Part shown: piece after piece, positions 26,668-35,067 of the stretch | How the letters are laid out: each line of letters opens with the position of its first letter | Position numbering within the stretch: the stretch's first letter is position 1 | DNA from: JAIBJN01 sp963699495 | GTDB taxonomy: Bacteria > Actinomycetota > Thermoleophilia > Gaiellales > Gaiellaceae | DNA: 64,000 nt | Reading direction: 5' to 3' | Assembly (NCBI GenBank): GCA_963699495.1 | Contig: CAVOUB010000004.1 | Coordinates: 1-64,000 of the forward strand | Made by a program: the position numbers and the translations under genes | The notes under the pieces: model-generated | The model's database searches: none | What the model saw: the letters and a program-made list of their open reading frames with translations, nothing else | What the model was told of the DNA's origin: nothing

Positions 26668-26710
26668 TCCCCGGCGACGAGCTCGAGATCCCGCCGCAAG
26701 CCGGGCCACG

Positions 26711-27024
26711 TCTTCTCCGGCCATGCCCGGGGTCAGACCCCTGACGTGTCCCCGAGGGACACCGTGTCCTCGGCCGCCACCTGCGTGGGGTCAGTAACCG
26801 TACGTGCTCGTCGCGCCAGACGCGCCACCTGCCGAAGACGCCTTCGGCCACCGCAGCGATGCAGCGCGTCTTTTCCGGCCGTGCCCGGGGTCAGACCCCT
26901 GACGTGTCCCCGAGGGACACCGTGTTGCCCGCCGCCACCTGCGTGGGGTCAGTAGCCGTACGTGTGCTCGTCGCGCCAGACGCGCCACATGCCGAAGACG
27001 CCTGCGGCCACCGCGGCGATGCAG
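26711..27024. repeat. two tandem copies of a 154-156-bp segment, including the 3' end of a gene
   Basis: Copy 1 is 26711-26864 and copy 2 is 26869-27024; they differ by a few substitutions and a two-base gap. Each begins with an REP-like block: GGGGTCAGACCCC followed by GTGTCCC-CGA-GGGACAC, both inverted repeats. Copy 2 ends with the last 25 codons of the membrane-protein gene at 26949-27317; copy 1 is therefore a detached duplicate of that gene tail with its downstream repeat. It fills the gap between hemQ and the membrane gene, and the hairpins may end both transcripts. Confidence 0.85.
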
Positions 27025-27317
27025 ACGACCGTCTCGAGCCCGCTGTTCGGGAACCACGGCGTGAAGGAAAGGCCCACCGCGGCGACCGAGAGCGCCGCCC
27101 CGCCGTAGAACACCGCGCGCGAGCGCCCCGACCACGTGGCGATCTCCCCGCGATGACGCCGCCAGAGCACGAACAGCACGTACGCGAGCGCCAGGAGGAA
27201 GAGAATGTTGAGGAAGCGCACGATCACGACCAGCCCGAAGCCGAGCTGCAGGGCGGTGATCACGGCCGCGATCAGGACGAGGATCCCGAAACCGCGGAGA
27301 GTCGGGCTGATGTTCAT
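26949..27317 (-). CDS. small membrane protein, four helices
   Basis: 122 aa with four hydrophobic helices (about 9-30, 32-50, 67-85 and 92-112) joined by short basic loops; the function is not recognised. Its ATG overlaps the stop of the preceding gene (ATGA type), so the two membrane genes form one unit. The last 25 codons lie in the tandem duplication described at 26711-27024, so the end of this gene exists twice. Confidence 0.65.
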   Translation of the reverse strand: MNISPTLRGFGILVLIAAVITALQLGFGLVVIVRFLNILFLLALAYVLFVLWRRHRGEIATWSGRSRAVFYGGAALSVAAVGLSFTPWFPNSGLETVVCIAAVAAGVFGMWRVWRDEHTYGY

Positions 27318-27670
27318 ATCCCGGTCATGTAGGCCCGCACGGAGAGCGCGGTCGCGATGAGCGCCGCCCCCGAAAACCAGGCAAGCCGCTTGGCAGGAAC
27401 CGGTGGCGCGTAGACCCATGGGGAGAGGACGGCGAGGAGCGCGAGGCCCCCGTAGAGGGGATGGAGCCGGTCGGGCGAGGAGCTGCCGTCCGAGAGAAGC
27501 AGGAGCCCAATCGCAACCTGCGCGATCACGAGCGCCTGGGCGAGCGCCAGCACGTGCGCGTAGACACGGCCTGGCGTCCGCTTGCGCCGGAGGTAGACAA
27601 GGCCCCAGCCCGCTGCGAGGCCGTTTGCCACGAGGACCAAGACGGCGTTCAACGCATGCAGCTCGCGCAC
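27314..27670 (-). CDS. small membrane protein, four helices
   Basis: 118 aa, starting at GTG 27670, with hydrophobic segments at about 7-23, 38-55, 67-85 and 95-113. The basic loop R-R-K-R-T-P-G-R follows the first helix. Not recognised. It is translationally coupled to the next membrane gene and both may be subunits of one complex. Confidence 0.65.
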   Translation of the reverse strand: MRELHALNAVLVLVANGLAAGWGLVYLRRKRTPGRVYAHVLALAQALVIAQVAIGLLLLSDGSSSPDRLHPLYGGLALLAVLSPWVYAPPVPAKRLAWFSGAALIATALSVRAYMTGI

Positions 27671-27719
27671 CGCTCCCAGCCTACAAGTCGCGCCCCTCAC
27701 CGCCGGGGTGGACCGCTGC

Positions 27720-27908
27720 TCACCCGCCGGCGCCTCTCCTGGCGAGCTCGACCTCGAGCCTCTCGATCGCCCGCTCGAGCCGTCCCAGCTCGTCCCGAAC
27801 GACTTTCCGCCGCGCGCCCAGTTCCTGCAGGATTGCGGCGAGCCGCTCCTCGGGGGCGGACTCGAGGTTCTCCTCGACCGAAGTCGGAGTCTGTGTGTCC
27901 TCGCCCAT
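27720..27908 (-). CDS. small coiled-coil protein
   Basis: 62 aa, almost wholly helical and charged (EERLAAILQEL, then LGRLERAIERLEVELARR), with heptad-like leucine spacing over residues 20-57. A ribosome site (GGAGGTGC) precedes the ATG. It follows the por/GltD operon by 15 bases on the same strand and may be its last gene. Function unknown. Confidence 0.6.
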   Translation of the reverse strand: MGEDTQTPTSVEENLESAPEERLAAILQELGARRKVVRDELGRLERAIERLEVELARRGAGG

Positions 27909-27923
27909 GCTGCACCTCCTCGG

Positions 27924-29561
27924 TCAAATCGTCTCCGGGACCATCTCGATGGCGCCGGAAGGGCACTCGGCGACGCAGAGGCCGCAGCCCTTGCAGAAGT
28001 CGTAGTCGATGGCGTAGCGCTCGCCCGGCTCGCCGAGCTTGATGACCGCGTTGTCGGGGCAGACCCCGAAGCAGTTGTCGCAGGAGAAGCAGTTGCCGCA
28101 GGAGAGGCAGCGCCGCGCTTCGTAGAGCGCGTTCGACTCGTCGAGCCCGCCGACCACCTCCTCGAACGTCGACTGCCGGCGAGCGAGCTCGAGCTGCGGT
28201 TGCACCGTGCGCGGCGCGTCCGAGTAGTACCAGGTGTTGAGCAGGTCGAAGGAAGCGAGCTCGTGCTTCGGCGCCGGGCGATACGCGCTGCCGCGCAGCC
28301 ACGCATCGACATGGCGGGCGGCCTTCTTGCCGTGGCCGGCGGCAACCGTGACGGTCCGTTCCGCCGGCACCATGTCGCCGCCGGCGAAGATGCCGGGGCA
28401 GCCGGTCATCAGGTCGGGGCCGACCTTGACGACTCCGTCCTCGACTTCCAGCCCGGGGACGCCGTCGAGGAGGGACAGATCGGTCTCCTGGCCCAGCGCG
28501 AGCACCAGCGAATCGGCCTCGAGCTCCTCCAGGTCGCCGGTGGGCTGTGGGAAGCCGGTCTCGTCCAGCTCCATCTTCTCGACCACGAGCTTGCCTCCGT
28601 CCGCGCGCTTGATGGTGGAGAGCCACTTCATGAGGACTCCCTCGGCCTCCGCCTCCTCGACCTCGAGGTCGTGGGCCGGCATGCGCTCGCGCGTGCGGCG
28701 GTAGACGACGATCGCTTCCTCGGCACCGAGCCGTTTCGCGGTCCGCGCGGCGTCGATCGCCGTGTTCCCTCCACCGTAGACGACGACCCGGCGCCCCAGC
28801 ATCGGCTTGTCCTCACCCTCCATGCTGCGGAGCAGAGAGACCGCGTCGAGGATGTGGGCCGCCGATCCGGCGGGGATGTAGGCGCGCTTGCCCAGGTGCG
28901 CCCCGACGGCGAGGAAGGCGGCGTCGAAGCCTTCCTCTTGCATCGTCTCCAGGATGCTCGTGACCTTCCGGTTCAGCTCGAGGCCGACGCCGAGGTCGAC
29001 GATCCGCTCGATCTCCGCGTCGAGGACGTCCCTCGGCAGACGGTACTTCGGGATCCCGAAGCGCATCATCCCGCCGGGCTTGGGCCCGGCGTCGAAGACG
29101 GAGACCTCGTGGCCGAGCCGGGCCAGGTGGTAGGCGGCCGAGAGCCCGGAAGGCCCCGCGCCGACCACCAGCACGCGCTTTCCCGTCGGCTCGCCGCGCA
29201 CGTCCACTCGCCAGCCGCGCTCGATCGCCTCGTCACCGAGGAAGCGCTCGATCGAGTTGATGCCCACAGCCTCGTCGAGCTGCGCCCGGTTGCAGGCCGT
29301 CTCGCAGGGGTGGTAGCAGACCCGTCCCATGACCGCGGGGAACGGATTGTCCTCCATGATCTGGCGCCAGGCGCGCTCGTAGCCCTCCCCGCCCTCCTCT
29401 GCGTCGTAGAGCCACTGCTGGATGTTCTCGCCCGCCGGACAGGCGTGGTTGCAGGGAGGGAGCCGGTCCACGTACACGGCCCGCTCGGTTCGCCAGCTGC
29501 CGGTCTTGTTCGCCAGGCTCGAGCCGACGTCGAGGGTGATCGCGAACGGCTTCTCCTTCAC
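27924..29561 (-). CDS. GltD-like FAD/NADPH oxidoreductase fused to a PorD-type 2[4Fe-4S] ferredoxin
   Basis: 545 aa. Residues about 25-115 form a cysteine-rich helical domain (PPCNHACPAGENIQ, VCYHPCETACNR) like the N-terminus of glutamate synthase small subunits. Two Rossmann folds follow: FAD (VLVVGAGPSGLSAAYHLARLG, near 150) and NAD(P) (VVVYGGGNTAIDAARTAKRLG, near 285). The C-terminus holds two [4Fe-4S] motifs (CGNCFSCDNCFGVCP and CKGCGLCVAECP), which is the delta subunit normally separate in pyruvate:ferredoxin oxidoreductases. It is coupled to porB by a four-base overlap. It probably passes electrons between the 2-oxoacid oxidoreductase and NAD(P)H. Confidence 0.9.
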   Translation of the reverse strand: MKEKPFAITLDVGSSLANKTGSWRTERAVYVDRLPPCNHACPAGENIQQWLYDAEEGGEGYERAWRQIMEDNPFPAVMGRVCYHPCETACNRAQLDEAVGINSIERFLGDEAIERGWRVDVRGEPTGKRVLVVGAGPSGLSAAYHLARLGHEVSVFDAGPKPGGMMRFGIPKYRLPRDVLDAEIERIVDLGVGLELNRKVTSILETMQEEGFDAAFLAVGAHLGKRAYIPAGSAAHILDAVSLLRSMEGEDKPMLGRRVVVYGGGNTAIDAARTAKRLGAEEAIVVYRRTRERMPAHDLEVEEAEAEGVLMKWLSTIKRADGGKLVVEKMELDETGFPQPTGDLEELEADSLVLALGQETDLSLLDGVPGLEVEDGVVKVGPDLMTGCPGIFAGGDMVPAERTVTVAAGHGKKAARHVDAWLRGSAYRPAPKHELASFDLLNTWYYSDAPRTVQPQLELARRQSTFEEVVGGLDESNALYEARRCLSCGNCFSCDNCFGVCPDNAVIKLGEPGERYAIDYDFCKGCGLCVAECPSGAIEMVPETI

Positions 29562-30613
29562 TGCGGCCCCCGATCGGTCTCGGCGAGGAGGCGCATGAGC
29601 CCGCCGTCCTCCTGCGCGGGCTCGTCCGGCAGGAGGCCGAAGCGCCGGATGTTGCGGTCGGCGCCCGCCTGGATCCGCTCGACGATCTCCGTCCGGGGCG
29701 GGTCCGCGAAGAGGTGGGCAAAGCGCTTCTGGGGCCGCAGGTACTCCTCGACGGGGACGCGCCGCCGGATCTTCGAGACGCTCACGACCTCGCCGTGCTC
29801 CGCCTCGAAGACCGGGAAGAGACCCGTCTCCTTGGCCAGCCGGGCGATCTTGATCGTGTCCTTGGAGGCCGAGCCCCATCCGAGCGGACACGGCACGAAG
29901 ATGTGCACGTAGCGCGCGCCGCGAAACTCCATCGCACGCTCGATCTTCGCCTCCAGGTCGCGCAGCTCGGCCACGGTCGCCGTGGCGACGTACGGGATCT
30001 CGTGTGCCATGGCGATCAGGGGGGCGTTCTTGCCCTGGCCGAAGACGTTTCCCGGCTCCTCGCCGACCGGCTTCGTGTTCGCCGTGCGCGCTGCGGGCGG
30101 TGTGGCGCTCGAACGCTGCACACCCGTGTTCATGTAGGCCTCGTTGTCGTAGCAGATGAAGAGCACGTCGTCGTTTCGCTCGAACATCCCGGAGAGACAG
30201 GCGAAGCCGATGTCGAGCGTGCCGCCGTCGCCGCCCTGGCCGACGACCCTCACGTCGGTGCGGCCCTTCGCCTTCAGCCCTGCGGCGATCCCGGCCGCGA
30301 GGGCGGGCGCATTCCCGAAGAGCGAGTGAATCCAGGGAAGCTGCCAGGACGATTCCGGGTAGGGCGTGGAGAAGACCTCGAGGCATCCGGTCGCATTGGC
30401 CGCGATGAGCTGCCCGCCGGTCGCCCGCATGGCGGCGTCCAGGGCGTAGCGCGCCCCCAGGGCCTCGCCGCAGCCCTGGCACGCCCGGTGACCGGAGGTG
30501 AGGCTGTTCGAGCGCTCCATGCGCGCCTGCACCGAGCGCTCGTCGGGGCGAAGCAGACGGTTGCCGGCCACGAAGCTTCCCACTTGGTAGAACTTGATCT
30601 GCTGGTGCGGCAT
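29558..30613 (-). CDS. porB: 2-oxoacid:ferredoxin oxidoreductase, beta subunit (TPP-binding)
   Basis: 351 aa. Contains the cluster-binding C-Q-G-C-G (about 48-52), the TPP motif GDGGTLDIGFACLSGMFERN, and Y-D-N-E-A-Y-M-N-T-G-V-Q, all characteristic of the PorB subunit. With PorA and PorG it decarboxylates pyruvate or another 2-oxoacid to the acyl-CoA, reducing ferredoxin. It sits between porA and the GltD-ferredoxin fusion gene. Confidence 0.93.
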   Translation of the reverse strand: MPHQQIKFYQVGSFVAGNRLLRPDERSVQARMERSNSLTSGHRACQGCGEALGARYALDAAMRATGGQLIAANATGCLEVFSTPYPESSWQLPWIHSLFGNAPALAAGIAAGLKAKGRTDVRVVGQGGDGGTLDIGFACLSGMFERNDDVLFICYDNEAYMNTGVQRSSATPPAARTANTKPVGEEPGNVFGQGKNAPLIAMAHEIPYVATATVAELRDLEAKIERAMEFRGARYVHIFVPCPLGWGSASKDTIKIARLAKETGLFPVFEAEHGEVVSVSKIRRRVPVEEYLRPQKRFAHLFADPPRTEIVERIQAGADRNIRRFGLLPDEPAQEDGGLMRLLAETDRGPQ

Positions 30614-30622
30614 CGTCAGCTC

Positions 30623-31882
30623 CTAGTTGGGGCCGGCCGCCACGACACCGATGTCACGCAGGATGTTCTCGGCGTGCGGCCCTGAACGGCGCTTCTCCTC
30701 GGTACGCCGAAGCTCCCGCTCGACGAGGCCCCAGTTCAGGTCGAGGAAGGTGAGCCGACCGGGCTCGAGGCGGTCGTGGAGCACGTCGGCGAGAAGCGCG
30801 TGGAGCGACTGCTTGGTGATCGGACGGCCGCCGAGCCCGGCGACGACGTCGTAGACGGGCGCGGGCAGGCCCGACAGGGCGAGCCGCACGTTCTGGCCGA
30901 CGATGCCGCCGAGGCCGACCGCGAACGCCTTCTCGAGCACGACGATCCGCCGGGCGTGGCAGAGAGCCTGGCGAACCTCCTCGAGCGGGTACGGACGGAA
31001 GGTCTTGATGCCGACGGCGCCGATCTTCGTTCCCTGCTCGCGCAGCTCGTCGACGACGTCCTCGATCGTCCCGAGCACGGACCCAAGCGCCACCACGATG
31101 GTCTCGGCGTCGGCGCTGCGGTACGGCCGGATGAGCCCGCCGGAGTTCCGCCCGAAGGCCTGGGCGAACTCCCCGGCGATCTCCGGGATCACGTCGAGCG
31201 CCTGCATCTGCGCGGCGTGCATGAGGTACTTGACCTCCGTGAACGCCTCGGGCCCGACCATGGCCCCGATCGTCACCGGATCGGCGGGGTCGAGAACCTG
31301 CCGGGGCTCGAACGGCGGCAGGAACGAATCGACCTGCTCCTGCGTCGGCAGGTCGACGCTCTCGTAGGCGTGCGTGAGGATGAAGCCGTCCATGCAGACC
31401 ATGACCGGGAGGGAGATCTCCTCGGCGAGCTTGAACGCCTGGACGTGCAGGTCGACAGCCTCCTGATTGGTCTCGGCGTAGAGCTGGAGCCAGCCGGAAT
31501 CCCGCTGGGACATCGAGTCGCTGTGGTCGTTCCAGATATTGATCGGGGCGCCGATCGCTCGATTGGCCACCGTCATCACGATCGGCAGGCCGAGGCCCGA
31601 AGCGTTGTACAGCGCCTCTGCCATGTAGAGGAGGCCCTGGCTGGCCGTGGCGGTGTAGGCACGGGCCCCGACGGCGGAGGCGCCGATCGCGGCCGACAAC
31701 GCCGCGAACTCCGACTCGACCATGAGGTACTCGCACGGTGCGAGCTCACCGGTCCGGACCAGATCCGAGAGGCCTTCGACGATGTGCGTCTGCGGCGAGA
31801 TCGGATAGGCGGAGATCACCTCGGGACGGCAGAGCGCGACCGCCGCGGCGACGGCCTGGGAGCCCTCGATCTGCCTACGCAC
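30623..31882 (-). CDS. porA: 2-oxoacid:ferredoxin oxidoreductase, alpha subunit
   Basis: 419 aa. Start RRQIEGSQAVAAAVALCRPE and the motifs AYPISPQTHIVE, V-E-S-E-F-A-A-L-S and TATASQGLLYMAEALYNASG match the PorA pyrimidine-binding domain; C-terminal domain II (V-V-A-L-G-S-V-L-G-T) is present. GTG 31882 overlaps the porG stop by eight bases, so the subunits are translationally coupled. The sequence favours pyruvate as substrate but other 2-oxoacids cannot be excluded. Confidence 0.93.
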   Translation of the reverse strand: MRRQIEGSQAVAAAVALCRPEVISAYPISPQTHIVEGLSDLVRTGELAPCEYLMVESEFAALSAAIGASAVGARAYTATASQGLLYMAEALYNASGLGLPIVMTVANRAIGAPINIWNDHSDSMSQRDSGWLQLYAETNQEAVDLHVQAFKLAEEISLPVMVCMDGFILTHAYESVDLPTQEQVDSFLPPFEPRQVLDPADPVTIGAMVGPEAFTEVKYLMHAAQMQALDVIPEIAGEFAQAFGRNSGGLIRPYRSADAETIVVALGSVLGTIEDVVDELREQGTKIGAVGIKTFRPYPLEEVRQALCHARRIVVLEKAFAVGLGGIVGQNVRLALSGLPAPVYDVVAGLGGRPITKQSLHALLADVLHDRLEPGRLTFLDLNWGLVERELRRTEEKRRSGPHAENILRDIGVVAAGPN

Positions 31883-32456
31883 GCGACAGCTCCCTGATCT
31901 CGTCCTGCACGAAGGCGTAGGCGGCCTCGGCGGCCGCGACGTTGGCAGCACCTACGCTCCCCGCAAACTTCTCGCGAATGGCGGCGGCGACGGACGCCAG
32001 CGAGATGACGCCGCTGACCGCCGAGAAGGCCCCGAGCAAGGCGGCGTTCGGCAGGGGGCGCCCCAGCCGCTCGCGGGCGATGTCCGTCGCGGGCACGGTC
32101 AGCAGGCGTTCCTTCCGGAAGCTCTCGACGAACTCGCCCAGCCCGAGCTCGGAGAAGCTATGCACGGAGTTGATGACGAGGTAGCCGTCAGGCTTGAGGC
32201 CGGCGAAGAGGTCGACCTGGTGCAGCAGCGTGGGATCCTGGACGATCAAGGCGTCGGGCTCGGTGATCGGCTCGCGGACCCGGATCTCGGCATCGTCGAT
32301 GCGGCAGAACGCGACGACCGGAGCACCGGTGCGCTCCGAGCCGAAGGTCGGAAACGCCTGAGCGTGTCGGCCCTCGCTGAACGCGGCGACCGAGAGGAGC
32401 TCCGCTGCGGTGACAACACCCTGACCACCGCGACCGTGGATGCGCACCTGGAACAT
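31875..32456 (-). CDS. porG: 2-oxoacid:ferredoxin oxidoreductase, gamma subunit
   Basis: 193 aa, first gene of the operon. The N-terminal R-I-H-G-R-G-G-Q-G-V-V-T-A-A-E-L-L and the P-T-F-G-S-E-R-T-G-A-P-V box are diagnostic for the CoA-binding gamma domain. The order porG-porA-porB-(oxidoreductase/ferredoxin) accounts for all four activities usually encoded as gamma, delta, alpha, beta. No clear promoter motif was found in the 107-base gap upstream. Confidence 0.93.
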   Translation of the reverse strand: MFQVRIHGRGGQGVVTAAELLSVAAFSEGRHAQAFPTFGSERTGAPVVAFCRIDDAEIRVREPITEPDALIVQDPTLLHQVDLFAGLKPDGYLVINSVHSFSELGLGEFVESFRKERLLTVPATDIARERLGRPLPNAALLGAFSAVSGVISLASVAAAIREKFAGSVGAANVAAAEAAYAFVQDEIRELSRA

Positions 32457-32563
32457 TGGTGCTCATCGTCGCTTCAGGAGACGCCGGCGCCGTCGGGGAC
32501 ATCCCCGTTCAGGTTTCGGGTTTCCCGCAATGTTGCTCCTCCGGCAACTCCCGGACACCTCCT

Positions 32564-33043
32564 TCAGCGGAGCGAGACCGCCACCTGCTCCAGGAGGTCC
32601 ATCGCGTCCTGCATGCCGTCCTCCATCCCGGAGCTGATATGTGCGTCACGGTCCTCCTTGCTCGTGTGCTGCACGAGGAGGGTGAGAATCGTGCGCCCCT
32701 CCACTTCGGTGAACGTCAGGGTGTCCACCGCTTCCCCATCGGGCATGGCCTCGTAGACCTCGGTCGAGACGATCCGCTCGTCGGGGACGATCTCGAGATA
32801 CTCGCCGTGGAAGGCGACCTCGAAGCCGCCGTTCGCGATCATCACGTACCGCCAAACGCCGCCGACCCGCAGGTCGATCTCGGCGACCGTCATCTCACCC
32901 CGGTTCGCGTGCCACCAGCGCCTGACCAGCTCGGGCGTCGTCCACGCCTTGTACACCAGGTGCTTGGGCGCGTCGAACTCCCGCGTGATGAGGATCTGCT
33001 CATCGGTGGGAAGCGTCACCGTCGCCGTCCCGCTACTCATCAT
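32564..33043 (-). CDS. SRPBCC/AHSA1-domain protein
   Basis: START-like helix-grip protein of the activator-of-Hsp90 ATPase homologue 1 family: R-E-F-D-A-P-K-H-L-V-Y-K-A-W-T-T-P-E-L near the start, W-W-H-A-N-R-G, and the C-terminal helix GMEDGMQDAMDLLEQ. These bind hydrophobic ligands. It overlaps the end of the arsR gene, forming the ArsR-AHSA1 pair common in actinobacteria. ATG 33043 is chosen for the AAGGAG nine bases upstream. Confidence 0.85.
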   Translation of the reverse strand: MMSSGTATVTLPTDEQILITREFDAPKHLVYKAWTTPELVRRWWHANRGEMTVAEIDLRVGGVWRYVMIANGGFEVAFHGEYLEIVPDERIVSTEVYEAMPDGEAVDTLTFTEVEGRTILTLLVQHTSKEDRDAHISSGMEDGMQDAMDLLEQVAVSLR

Positions 33044-33389
33044 TGCCACCAGCTCCTTCCTCGTCCTGCTTGAGTTCGTCCAACACGACGTCCAGCCGGT
33101 CGAACCGCTCCGACCACGAGCGCTCGTAGGTCTTCACCCAGTCGTGGATGGGCTTGAGCGCGTGGCCGTTCAGCCGGTAGAGCCGCTGCCGTCCTTCCTC
33201 GCGCACGTCAACCACTCCCACCTCTCGGAGCACCCGCAGGTGCTTGGACACCTGCGGTTGAGCCAGGCCGAGCAGCGTGACGAGGTCGTTCACCGGGCGC
33301 TCTCCGTCGCCGAGGACGTCCAGAATCTGTCGCCGCCGGGGCTCGGCCACCGCGTTGAACGCGTCCGCTGTCGTCGCTGCCCGTGCCAT
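33033..33389 (-). CDS. ArsR-family transcriptional repressor
   Basis: 118 aa winged-helix regulator: A-V-A-E-P-R-R-R-Q-I-L-D-V-L, the recognition helix A-Q-P-Q-V-S-K-H-L-R-V-L-R-E-V-G, then the wing R-E-E-G-R-Q-R-L-Y-R-L. There are no cysteines for metal sensing, so it belongs with the ligand-sensing ArsR proteins that accompany AHSA1 genes. ATG 33389 is seven bases after TACGAT, as in argS, so leaderless expression is likely; ATG 33398 is in frame but overlaps the -10 box. Confidence 0.87.
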   Translation of the reverse strand: MARAATTADAFNAVAEPRRRQILDVLGDGERPVNDLVTLLGLAQPQVSKHLRVLREVGVVDVREEGRQRLYRLNGHALKPIHDWVKTYERSWSERFDRLDVVLDELKQDEEGAGGNDE

Positions 33390-33396
33390 GAGAGCC

Positions 33397-33419
33397 ATCG
33401 TATACCCATATAGGAATAT
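33397..33419 (-). promoter_or_regulatory. arsR promoter and probable operator
   Basis: The -10 box TACGAT (33397-33402) merges into an AT-rich imperfect inverted repeat, CATATTCCTATATGGGTATA on the minus strand, very different from the GC-rich surroundings. Position and shape suit autorepression by the ArsR protein. Confidence 0.5.
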
Positions 33420-33492
33420 GTCAACCTCGATACGCTCCCGCTTCAGCGATCGACACGGAAAGCGGTCGTCGACGGACGAGGAGGAACGAAAA

Positions 33493-33948
33493 TTGGTCAC
33501 GGAAGGTGAGCCGGCACCCGACTTCACCTTGCGAGCGGACACGGGCGAGGACATAACGCTCTCGGGCCTGCGCGGCCGCCTCGTCGTCCTCTACTTCTAC
33601 CCCCGCGACGACACGCCAGGCTGCACGAAGCAGGCCTGCAGCTTCCGGGACGCGTACGGCGAGTTCGAGGAGCGCGGCGCCACGATCCTCGGGGTGAGCC
33701 CCGACACCGAGACCGCGCACGTCAAGTTCAAGGAGAAGTACGGGCTGCCTTTCACGCTCCTCGCCGACCCCGAGCACGAAGTAGCCGACCGGTACGGCGT
33801 CTGGGTCGAGAAGAACCTGTACGGCAAGAAGTCCATGGGGATCAAGCGCTCCACGTTCGTCATCGACGCGGACGGCAACGTCGCGAAGGCGATGCTGGGC
33901 GTGAGCCCCGAGGGCCACGCCGACGCGGTGCTTTCAGTCCTGCCCTAG
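33493..33948 (+). CDS. bcp: thiol peroxidase of the Bcp/PrxQ family
   Basis: Reduces hydroperoxides using a peroxidatic cysteine in Y-P-R-D-D-T-P-G-C-T-K-Q-A-C, where the resolving Cys is five residues on, the atypical two-Cys arrangement of Bcp. R-S-T-F-V-I-D-A-D-G-N-V completes the thioredoxin fold. TTG 33493 follows GGAGG by eight bases and gives 151 aa, the usual length. An ATG at 33418 is in frame but would add a basic tail not seen in the family. Confidence 0.9.
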   Translation: MVTEGEPAPDFTLRADTGEDITLSGLRGRLVVLYFYPRDDTPGCTKQACSFRDAYGEFEERGATILGVSPDTETAHVKFKEKYGLPFTLLADPEHEVADRYGVWVEKNLYGKKSMGIKRSTFVIDADGNVAKAMLGVSPEGHADAVLSVLP

Positions 33949-33954
33949 CTGGAG

Positions 33955-34917
33955 CTACAGGACTGCGAGGGCGAGGCGCCTTCCGCCGTGCCAGAGCGCG
34001 GCGAAGACGAGCACTGCGGCGCCGGCGAGGATCAGGAGCGCCTGCGCGCCGACCGCGAAGGAGACGGCGTTGGCGGTTCCGACTCCGCTCGCGACGAGGA
34101 TTGCGGCGCCGGCGCCGGCCTGGGTCGCAGCTCCGGCCGGTGCGATCGGGAGGGCTCCCGACGCGGCTGCGGCGCAGAGGAACGCGATCGCGAGCGGCAG
34201 CGAGAGGGCGACGCCGAGCCCGTGGAGGAGGAGGAAGAGCCCGAACGCCCGCGTCAGCCACGAGGCGAGCACGAGCACCCAGGCCTGCCAGGCGTCCCGT
34301 GGCGCGATCACCCGCTCGCCGAGCCAGCGGGCGATGCGGAAACGGATGAGGCGTCCACTCGCGGTCAGGCGTGGCAGCAAGGCGATCACGATCGCGGCCC
34401 CGAAGCCGGCGAACGCAACGACGCCCAGCGCCGCCCGAACTCCGCCGGAGGCTTCCGACGTGGCGGCGGCCGTCCCTGCGAGCGGCATCAGCGCCGCCGT
34501 GTCGATCAGCCCGAGCATGAAGAGCGAAAGGCAGACGGGGCCCACCCCCGCGCGCCCGTTGGTGGCGCGGCGGACGACCGCGACCCGGACCACGTCGTCG
34601 AACCGTCCGGGAAGGGCGGCGCCCGTCACGGAAGCAGCGCCGCACGCGGCGCCGAGGTCCAGCGGCCTCGGGCGCTCGTGCGGCGCGAACAGCCGGTGCC
34701 ACCCGAAGGCCTTGAAGGCATAGGCGAGCAGGAAGAGGGCGCCGGCTGCGCCGACGAGGCCGGCGTCGGCACCGGCAAAGGGCCACCCGATGCCCGCGAA
34801 ATGACGAGCCGCGAGCACCGAGACGGTGAGCGCGAAGGCACCGACGCCGAGGTTCAGCGCCAGCCTCCCCTTCGGGGACCGGCAGACGTCGTAAAGCCCT
34901 CTCATCGAGTGTCTCAT
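33955..34917 (-). CDS. integral membrane protein, flippase-like (LPG synthase TM domain)
   Basis: 320 aa with about eight hydrophobic helices. The pattern F-K-A-F-G-W-H-R-L-F, then A-A-L-P-G-R-F-D-D-V-V-R-V-A-V-V-R-R and a Gly/Ala-rich pair of C-terminal helices resembles the lysylphosphatidylglycerol-synthase TM region/UPF0104 family, which includes lipid flippases. No catalytic synthase domain is attached. ATG 34917 or 34905 could be used. It is unlinked to neighbours on its strand. Confidence 0.65.
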   Translation of the reverse strand: MRHSMRGLYDVCRSPKGRLALNLGVGAFALTVSVLAARHFAGIGWPFAGADAGLVGAAGALFLLAYAFKAFGWHRLFAPHERPRPLDLGAACGAASVTGAALPGRFDDVVRVAVVRRATNGRAGVGPVCLSLFMLGLIDTAALMPLAGTAAATSEASGGVRAALGVVAFAGFGAAIVIALLPRLTASGRLIRFRIARWLGERVIAPRDAWQAWVLVLASWLTRAFGLFLLLHGLGVALSLPLAIAFLCAAAASGALPIAPAGAATQAGAGAAILVASGVGTANAVSFAVGAQALLILAGAAVLVFAALWHGGRRLALAVL

Positions 34918-35067
34918 CGGCCAAGGGAGGAACGGTCTCAACCCGCATACGGGGTACGTCCAGGCGTCCCCGATGAGGCGAAGACTGGGCGGGCGCCCGT
35001 TCCCCGTTGGAGGGATTGTACGGATCACCGCCGGCTCCTACCGTTCGAACCGGAAAGGAGTCGCAGC

